Below are positions 58,615-64,000 of a stretch of DNA of 64,000 nt, piece by piece. The notes under the pieces were generated by a model. It searched no databases and was not told where the DNA came from. It was given only the letters and a program-made list of their open reading frames with translations. Origin of the DNA: an uncultured Capnocytophaga sp. Lineage in GTDB: Bacteria > Bacteroidota > Bacteroidia > Flavobacteriales > Flavobacteriaceae. The first letter of the stretch is position 1. Every line of letters begins with the position of its first letter. The stretch lies in the NCBI RefSeq assembly GCF_937936315.1, contig NZ_CALGWU010000023.1, forward strand, positions 1 to 64,000, given 5' to 3'. A program made the position numbers and the translations under genes.

Positions 58615-60087
58615 TTAATTTACACTATAACTAGTTCCTTGTTTACCATCTTTAAGCTGAATGCCCAATGCGAGGAGTTCATCTCTAATCTTGTCGGAAA
58701 GTGCCCAATCTTTATTAGCACGAGCTTCCATTCGCATATTGATAAGTAGTTGGAGAACTCCATCGAGTTTGTCATTGTTATTAGCAGCTTGTTGCTCGCT
58801 TTGTAAACCTAAAACATCAAAAATAAAGGCGTTCATTAGATTTTTTAATTCCTTGAGTTCGGCTACTGAAATCTTTTCATCACCATTAATCCATTTTACG
58901 GCTTCGAAAAGATGAGCTATGAGTATAGGTGAATTGAAATCATCTAAAAGTGCATCATAGCATTTTTCTTTCCATTTATCTATTTCATAAGAAAGAGGTC
59001 CTGGGTGTTCTAAAGCAGTAGTTTTTTCATTCAATATTTTTACTGCTTCCATAAGTCTATTGAATCCTTTTTCAGCAGCAAGCATAGCTTCATTAGAGAT
59101 GTCAAGCACACTACGATAGTGGGCTTGCATAAAGCAAAAGCGAATAACAGCAGGAGCAAAAGCTTTCTCAAAGAAAGTGTTTTCTCCACTTATAAGTTGC
59201 ATTGGCAAAATATAATTACCAGTAGATTTACTCATACGTTGTCCGTTCATTGTGAGCATATTGGCGTGCATCCAATAACGAACAGGGTTTTCTCCGTAAC
59301 CAGCTTTCCCTTGTGCTATTTCGCATTCGTGGTGTGGAAATTTTAAATCCATACCACCCCCGTGAATATCAAACTGATTACCAAGATATTTTGTACTCAT
59401 TATTGTACATTCTAAGTGCCAACCAGGGAACCCATCGCTCCAAGGTGATGCCCAACGCATAATATGAGCTGGAGAAGCTTTCTTCCAGAGCGCAAAGTCT
59501 TGAGGATTGCGCTTTTCTCCTTGTCCGTCCAAGTCACGAGTATTAGCAAAAAGTTCTTCGATATTTCGATGTGAGAGTTCTCCATAATTGAGTCCTCGTT
59601 TGTTGTATTCAAGTACATCAAAATATACAGAACCATTGCTTTCATAAGCAAATCCATCTTTTAGTAATTTTTCGGTAAGTTGTATTTGTTCTAGTATATG
59701 CCCTGTAGCAGTAGGTTCAATAGTAGGAGGTAGTAAGTTGAATATTTCTAAAACTTTGTGAAAATCTACAGTGTACTTTTGTACAATCTCCATAGGTTCA
59801 AGTTTTTCAAGGCGAGATTGTTTTACAAAGCGGTCATTATTCACATCGCCATCATCGGTAAGGTGACCAGCATCTGTGATATTACGTACGTAGCGCACTT
59901 TGTAACCTAAAAAGTTAAGTGTGCGATACACAAAATCAAACGACATAAAAGTACGCACATTACCTAAGTGGACGTTACTATATACGGTAGGTCCACATAC
60001 ATACATCCCTACATTATTTTCGTGTAAGGGTACAAAAACTTCTTTTTCTCCAGTAAAGGAATTGAATATTTTTAATTGATGATTCAT
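58615..60087 (-). CDS. cysS: Cysteinyl-tRNA synthetase
   Basis: 490 residues, class I synthetase. The HIGH motif is VHLGN in CGPTVYSNVHLGNVRTF; the KMSKS loop is RMSKSTGN; zinc ligands include the Cys of CGPTVY and WHLECTIMS with HHECE downstream. The C-terminal DALR-type helical part is complete. It is co-directional with pyrD. Confidence 0.97.
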   Translation of the reverse strand: MNHQLKIFNSFTGEKEVFVPLHENNVGMYVCGPTVYSNVHLGNVRTFMSFDFVYRTLNFLGYKVRYVRNITDAGHLTDDGDVNNDRFVKQSRLEKLEPMEIVQKYTVDFHKVLEIFNLLPPTIEPTATGHILEQIQLTEKLLKDGFAYESNGSVYFDVLEYNKRGLNYGELSHRNIEELFANTRDLDGQGEKRNPQDFALWKKASPAHIMRWASPWSDGFPGWHLECTIMSTKYLGNQFDIHGGGMDLKFPHHECEIAQGKAGYGENPVRYWMHANMLTMNGQRMSKSTGNYILPMQLISGENTFFEKAFAPAVIRFCFMQAHYRSVLDISNEAMLAAEKGFNRLMEAVKILNEKTTALEHPGPLSYEIDKWKEKCYDALLDDFNSPILIAHLFEAVKWINGDEKISVAELKELKNLMNAFIFDVLGLQSEQQAANNNDKLDGVLQLLINMRMEARANKDWALSDKIRDELLALGIQLKDGKQGTSYSVN

Positions 60088-60114
60088 TCTGATATTGTAA
60101 TTAATTATTAAAGA

Positions 60115-60576
60115 TTAACCGCGATAGATAATTGCTTGATTTAATGCTTCTACCACTTTTTCAATGTATTGTTTATCAGGAGAACTTAATACATCTGAAG
60201 TGCCTGAGTTACTGCTGATTCTTACATAATAGTTATAGAAATATTCAGGCTTTAACTTGCTTATTTTATATATTGCAAAAATAATAAGAGCAATACAAAT
60301 AAATATTATAACATAAGAGATTGAAGAAGAGGCAGTTTTTAGCATTTTGCTAATACTGATAGTTTGATATTGAAAGAGTAATAATGCAGAAGCGAAACCT
60401 ATGAGAACTTTATAAAGCGTTTTGCTAGGTTTTTTTACCCAATAGTTGGAAGCAGTTGAAACTGATGAAATGTTTCGCAAAACATATGTTTTATCACCTA
60501 TTACTAATCTTGATTGAGAAACTAATACATTATTTTGTTGAAAGAAGATTCTTTCTTTATTAATTTGATTGTCCAT
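60115..60576 (-). CDS. DUF6232-like small membrane protein
   Basis: 153 residues. A short N-terminal beta domain (FFQQNNVLVSQSRLVIGDKTYVLRNISSV) precedes two membrane segments (about 55-70 and 84-106) and a C-terminal helix. I recall DUF6232 proteins with the same DKTYxLRNISSV start; the function is unknown. It lies 27 bases upstream of cysS on the same strand. Confidence 0.7.
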   Translation of the reverse strand: MDNQINKERIFFQQNNVLVSQSRLVIGDKTYVLRNISSVSTASNYWVKKPSKTLYKVLIGFASALLLFQYQTISISKMLKTASSSISYVIIFICIALIIFAIYKISKLKPEYFYNYYVRISSNSGTSDVLSSPDKQYIEKVVEALNQAIIYRG

Positions 60577-60723
60577 AATTTATTACTAGTTTTATTATTA
60601 AAAAAATGGATTTTGTCAGAGTTTAAGTTGTTTTAATTTTGTTTTTATTTGCCAATCTAAAAAACTTTCATTATAATGAGTAATTTGTAAAGAGATATAA
60701 ATTTAATAATCAAATTACCTAGG

Positions 60724-61704
60724 TTAAATTTGTGAGGTATTTTCTAGGTCAAACTTACAATTTAGTATTTTGTCTTTAATTTTATATCTTTCTCCATTAC
60801 TTTTAGTTTTTAAAATAATCTCCCCCAAAAAACCTGCAATAAATAACTGTGTACCAATAAGCATAGTAATAAGTGCAAGATAAAACTGAGGTCTATCAGC
60901 AATAAGGCGACCATTAGGGTTGATAAATAATTTATCAATTCCAAGGTAAGCTGAGAATAAGAATCCTATAAAGAACATCAGTACTCCCAGTGCTCCAAAA
61001 AAGTGCATTGGTCGTTTGCCAAAATGCGACAAGAAACTAATGGTGATAAGGTCTAAAAATCCGTTGATAAACCTACTTATACCAAATTTTGTAACACCAT
61101 ATTTGCGAGCTTGATGTTGCACAACTTTCTCAGTAATACGATTGAACCCCGCATTCTTTGCTAATACGGGAATATAGCGATGCATCTCTCCTGATACTTC
61201 AACATTCTTTACAACCTCTTGTTTGTAGGCTTTAAGCCCACAATTAAAGTCGTGAAGTGTGAGACCTGAGGTTTTGCGTGCTGCCCAGTTGAAGAGTTTA
61301 GAAGGTAGGTTTTTTGCCAAAACTGAATCGTAACGTTTTTTCTTCCAGCCTGATACGAGGTCATACCCTTCTTGGGTAATCATATTGTAAAGAGCAGGAA
61401 TCTCATCAGGACTGTCCTGCAGGTCGGCATCCATAGTAATCACCACATCTCCTTGTGCTTGTTTAAAGCCAGCGTGTAGCGCTTGTGATTTACCATAGTT
61501 GCACAAAAAGCGAATACCCTTTATGTTACTATCTTTAGCCGATAATTCTTCAATCACCTGCCAAGAATTATCAGTACTACCGTCATCTACAAAAATAATT
61601 TCGTAGGAATAACTATGTTCAGTAAGTACTTTATGTAGCCACTGATAAAGTTCGGGTAATGATTCTTGTTCATTGAGTAGTGGTATGACAATTGATATAT
61701 TCAT
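60724..61704 (-). CDS. Family 2 glycosyltransferase, polyprenyl-phosphate type with C-terminal membrane segments
   Basis: 326 residues. The GT-A domain (NISIVIPLLNEQESLPELYQWL, EIIFVDDGSTDNSW) has the metal motif MDADLQDSPDE, and FNCGLKAYKQEV is seen later; two membrane segments at about 230-255 and 270-292 follow. The layout is that of DPM1/GtrB/ArnC-like enzymes that charge undecaprenyl phosphate with a sugar. Its ATG overlaps the murB stop by one base (TAATG). Confidence 0.9.
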   Translation of the reverse strand: MNISIVIPLLNEQESLPELYQWLHKVLTEHSYSYEIIFVDDGSTDNSWQVIEELSAKDSNIKGIRFLCNYGKSQALHAGFKQAQGDVVITMDADLQDSPDEIPALYNMITQEGYDLVSGWKKKRYDSVLAKNLPSKLFNWAARKTSGLTLHDFNCGLKAYKQEVVKNVEVSGEMHRYIPVLAKNAGFNRITEKVVQHQARKYGVTKFGISRFINGFLDLITISFLSHFGKRPMHFFGALGVLMFFIGFLFSAYLGIDKLFINPNGRLIADRPQFYLALITMLIGTQLFIAGFLGEIILKTKSNGERYKIKDKILNCKFDLENTSQI

Positions 61705-62687
61705 TAGAAAATATTTACTTCAAATTCTAAGGTGATGCCAAATTGCTTGAGTACAGTTGCTTGTACATAATGAGCCACAGCTAAAATTTCTTTGCCAGTA
61801 GCTTTTCCATAGTTCACAAGCACTAAGGCTTGCAAGTTGTGTACTCCTGCATCTCCCTTTCTATATCCTTTGAGCCCTGCGCGATCTATCAACCAACCTG
61901 CAGGCACTTTTACTTGTGTTTCATCAATAGGGTAAGAAGGAATATCTGGATATTGAATTTTTAATTCTTCGTAATTAGTTTTTGAAATGATAGGATTTTT
62001 GAAAAAACTACCACAGTTCCCTAATGTATCAGGATTAGGCAGTTTGCTTTGGCGTATGCTTATTATTACTTCCGAGAGTTGTTTAGGAGTAGGGGAGGAG
62101 AGCCCTCTTTCTGTGAGTAGCTGTTGGATAGCCCCATATTCGGTATGCAAAAGATGATTGCGTTTGGTGAGTTTGAAAGTAACTGCTGAGATAATATAAT
62201 TGCCTTTTTCTTTTCCTTTGAAGATAGATTCACGATAGCCAAAACTACATTCGGCGTTGGTAAAATTTCGCTTTTGTAAAGTGTGAATATTGATAGCCTC
62301 ACAACTCTCCATTACATCTTTAATTTCAACCCCATAAGCTCCAATGTTTTGCACTGGGGTAGTTCCTACATTTCCATAGATGAGTGAGAGGTTTTCAAGT
62401 CCGCCATAACCTTGAGATAAAGTATATTGCACAAACTGATGCCAGTTTTCACCTGCTTGTGCTTTAATCCATACATTATCATTATTTTCTTTTACAATGC
62501 TAATACCCTTTAGAAGAATATGTAATACAGGTTGTGTGATATCTTGGGTGAGTAACATATTGCTCCCTCCACCTAAAACAAAAGGATTTTTGTGTTGTTG
62601 CAAAGCCTCAACTAAAGCCTCTTCGCTGTGTATAGGGAGGTAAATGTTTGCTTTGGCATTGATATTGAAAGTGTTAGGTATTTGCAT
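61704..62687 (-). CDS. murB: UDP-N-acetylenolpyruvoylglucosamine reductase
   Basis: Second committed step of peptidoglycan precursor synthesis, 327 residues, type I (with the YRES insertion). FAD-binding PFVLGGGSNMLL, IYGNVGTTPVQNIGAYGVEI, CSFGYRESIFKG, and catalytic Ser in NCGSFFKNPIIS with the late Glu in LEFEVNIF region. It has its own promoter (62712-62743) and is translationally coupled to the glycosyltransferase downstream. Confidence 0.96.
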   Translation of the reverse strand: MQIPNTFNINAKANIYLPIHSEEALVEALQQHKNPFVLGGGSNMLLTQDITQPVLHILLKGISIVKENNDNVWIKAQAGENWHQFVQYTLSQGYGGLENLSLIYGNVGTTPVQNIGAYGVEIKDVMESCEAINIHTLQKRNFTNAECSFGYRESIFKGKEKGNYIISAVTFKLTKRNHLLHTEYGAIQQLLTERGLSSPTPKQLSEVIISIRQSKLPNPDTLGNCGSFFKNPIISKTNYEELKIQYPDIPSYPIDETQVKVPAGWLIDRAGLKGYRKGDAGVHNLQALVLVNYGKATGKEILAVAHYVQATVLKQFGITLEFEVNIF

Positions 62688-62711
62688 AACGGCTTATCTA
62701 AAATCACCGCG

Positions 62712-62743
62712 CAAAGGTAAGAGATAATTAGCAAATTAGCAAA
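62712..62743 (-). promoter_or_regulatory. murB promoter
   Basis: Minus-strand TTTG (62740-62743) and TACCTTTG (62712-62719), spacing 20. The TTTGCTAA motif at -33 is duplicated at 62732. Confidence 0.6.
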
Positions 62744-62803
62744 TTTAACATTGATTCTTCGCTTGTTAGCTAAGATGGTAAAAGATAAAAAACTAACTAA
62801 AAA

Positions 62804-62836
62804 TTTGGAACTATAAATCTAAAAGAAGTATATTTG
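62804..62836 (+). promoter_or_regulatory. Promoter of the unrecognised gene pair
   Basis: TTTG (62804-62807) and TATATTTG (62829-62836), spacing 21. Confidence 0.5.
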
Positions 62837-62863
62837 CAACGTATTATAGTTTTATTAGCAATT

Positions 62864-63178
62864 ATGGAGCTTGATATCCTCAAAAATAATTGGAGTGATG
62901 CACAAATAGTAGAGGTGTCCTATCAGAAAGGAACCTTACAATTAGCATTAAAAGACTATCAAAACACAATACATAAGTACCTTTTTGAGAATGTCATTGC
63001 ATTATCATTTGAGAATTATCTCAATGAGGATATTAGTGAGATACGTTCTTCTTTTTGGAAAGAAGAAAATGATACCATTTGCCAAATAGATATTCTATCG
63101 GCTTGGGCAAATAAAGAAATTGTAAGTTTTTCATTTTTTACACATTACTATGGCAGCCGAAGGATATGTAATATTTGA
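62864..63178 (+). CDS. Unrecognised small protein
   Basis: 104 residues from ATG 62864 (MELDILKNNWSDAQIVEVSYQKGTLQLALKDY). Several beta strands with aromatic residues; no signal or membrane segment. It reads like a small domain of the kind seen with immunity or accessory genes, but I know no family. Its last 29 bases overlap the next gene. Confidence 0.6.
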   Translation: MELDILKNNWSDAQIVEVSYQKGTLQLALKDYQNTIHKYLFENVIALSFENYLNEDISEIRSSFWKEENDTICQIDILSAWANKEIVSFSFFTHYYGSRRICNI

Positions 63179-63506
63179 AGATACTACTTGGTATCAAAAG
63201 CATAAAGAAGAAATTAAAGAACAGATTATTTCATTAGATACTTATGTGCGTCATCCAATGCAAATAGGTGCCTATCTAATAAAAGAAGGTGAATATTGGC
63301 TAAAAGGTATTGAGAGTAAACCTCCCCCAGCTGATTGGTCATATAGTGTACGTATCTTTTTAGATCAAGAGGACTATATTTTTATAGAAATCAGTGCACA
63401 TCCCCCAAGTATAGAGAGAACCCTTACACAATTTTTAAATTGGATAAGAAAGCAAACCCCTATCGTTTTTCAAGATGAAGACGGAGAGGATTTTGGTTAT
63501 CAATAA
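63150..63506 (+). CDS. Unrecognised small protein
   Basis: 118 residues (MAAEGYVIFEDTTWYQKHKEEIKEQIISLDTYVRHP). Soluble and acidic, with a helix-strand mix and no known motif. It overlaps the gene before by 29 bases and is followed after 7 bases by the AI-2E-type transporter gene, so the three probably share a transcript. Confidence 0.6.
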   Translation: MAAEGYVIFEDTTWYQKHKEEIKEQIISLDTYVRHPMQIGAYLIKEGEYWLKGIESKPPPADWSYSVRIFLDQEDYIFIEISAHPPSIERTLTQFLNWIRKQTPIVFQDEDGEDFGYQ

Positions 63507-63513
63507 ATTAATT

Positions 63514-64000
63514 ATGAACTCAAAAGAAATAGCAAATGGCATACTTCGTGCCGTAGGAATCATTGTTTTAGTAGTATTAGGGCTCTATACACTCTACTTA
63601 CTGCAATCTATTATTATTTATCTCATTGTATCATTGGTACTGACACTAATGGGGAAACCTCTTATTCAGTTCTTCTATAAAAGGCTAAAAATAAAGAGCA
63701 AAACCCTCTGTGTTATCCTTACAATGACAATTTTTATCTTGTTAGCCTTGAGTGTTTTTAGCTTGTTTATTCCACTACTTGTTTCACAAGGCAAGAACCT
63801 ATCAGGGCTTAATATCGATTTACTCAAAACTAATATAGACAACCTTATTCAACAAACCCTCAGTAAGGTAGGTTTTCAAAAAGAAGATTATTCTTTTGGA
63901 GTACAAGAAATGTTGAATTTTATTGATATTCCTAACTTTCTTAATTCTTTTATCTCTTTTATTAGTGATTTTGGAGTGGGAGCCTTTTCAGTACTCTTTA
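63514..64000 (+). CDS. AI-2E/PerM family transporter (5' part, cut by window edge)
   Basis: Starts MNSKEIANGILRAVGIIVLVVLGLYTLYLLQSI; the first 162 or so codons are in the window, with three membrane segments (about 12-32, 34-52 and 66-88) and the start of the periplasmic or large loop (NIDNLIQQTLSKVGF). The order VLTLMGKPLIQFFYKRLKIKSKTLCVILTM is typical of AI-2E family exporters. The C-terminal half is missing. Confidence 0.85.
   Translation, partial: MNSKEIANGILRAVGIIVLVVLGLYTLYLLQSIIIYLIVSLVLTLMGKPLIQFFYKRLKIKSKTLCVILTMTIFILLALSVFSLFIPLLVSQGKNLSGLNIDLLKTNIDNLIQQTLSKVGFQKEDYSFGVQEMLNFIDIPNFLNSFISFISDFGVGAFSVLF

Noticed and set aside
1..64000. CRISPR array, prophage, transposon or integrative element
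   Set aside because: No spaced direct-repeat array, no cas, transposase, integrase or phage structural genes were seen; the accessory patches are small and lack mobility genes.

Overview
The window is one contiguous, densely coded stretch of an AT-rich Bacteroidota chromosome, most likely from a Flavobacteriaceae member close to Capnocytophaga. Three things support this: promoters with a -33 TTTG and a -7 TAnnTTTG box; a family-typical gene set (BshC, the moxR/DUF58/Bat module, a DUF6913-like protein, WbqC next to lepB, a two-gene 5'-nucleotidase, a short class I NrdA, lipoylated PdhA/PdhC); and two secreted glycosidases (GH20 and GH95) suited to host glycans. The genus is an inference from memory of gene content, not from a database search. 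There is one tRNA gene (Leu, CAA) and no rRNA, CRISPR array, transposase or prophage.

1-9.4 kb: a TetR-controlled drug-exporter locus read leftward: TetR, TolC-type channel, HlyD-type lipoprotein adaptor, two YbhF-like ATPases and two ABC-2 permeases (the second cut by the window edge). The same inverted-repeat operator lies before tetR and before the channel gene. Between adaptor and ATPases sits a 3.3 kb accessory patch (unrecognised proteins, an SMR efflux gene on the other strand, a frameshifted acetyltransferase, a small membrane protein), with palindromic repeats and a duplicated ATPase leader nearby.

9.6-14.3 kb: an SH3/NlpC-P60 protein lacking its catalytic cysteine, then dapB, a HAD phosphatase, lepB and wbqC. 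14.3-25.3 kb: bshC, a small acidic protein, rsmE, a shortened Mpl-like Mur-ligase relative with a broken P-loop, tRNA-Leu, the split nucleotidase, a DUF6913-like gene, dapA, an L,D-transpeptidase, bioA and an Fe-S-less nth. 25.3-30 kb: BatA, a BatD-like protein, DUF58 and MoxR. 30-42 kb: GH20 hexosaminidase, pdhA-pdhC, lipA, recO, a TonB-C protein, a FUSC protein, tsaC, an orphan RND adaptor and a SAM hydrolase-family protein.

42-50 kb: nrdA without nrdB, GH95 fucosidase, a coiled-coil membrane protein, lrgAB and a run of small immunity-like genes (one Imm22-like, one possibly Imm74-like) ending at recG. 50-64 kb: recG and alaS (divergent, sharing a palindromic -33 region), an AcpH-like gene, hemN, mscL, pyrD, cysS, a DUF6232-like gene, a GT2 glycosyltransferase, murB, two unrecognised overlapping genes and the start of an AI-2E family transporter.

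Several genes serve the cell envelope (dapA, dapB, murB, L,D-transpeptidase, Mpl-like, NlpC-like, lepB, lrgAB, mscL). The most noteworthy observations are the Mpl-like pseudoenzyme, the cysteine-less NlpC/P60 protein, terminator stems built from the last codons of convergent genes, the paired TetR operators, the duplicated ATPase leader, and the immunity-gene cluster with a 26-codon ORF between it and recG.
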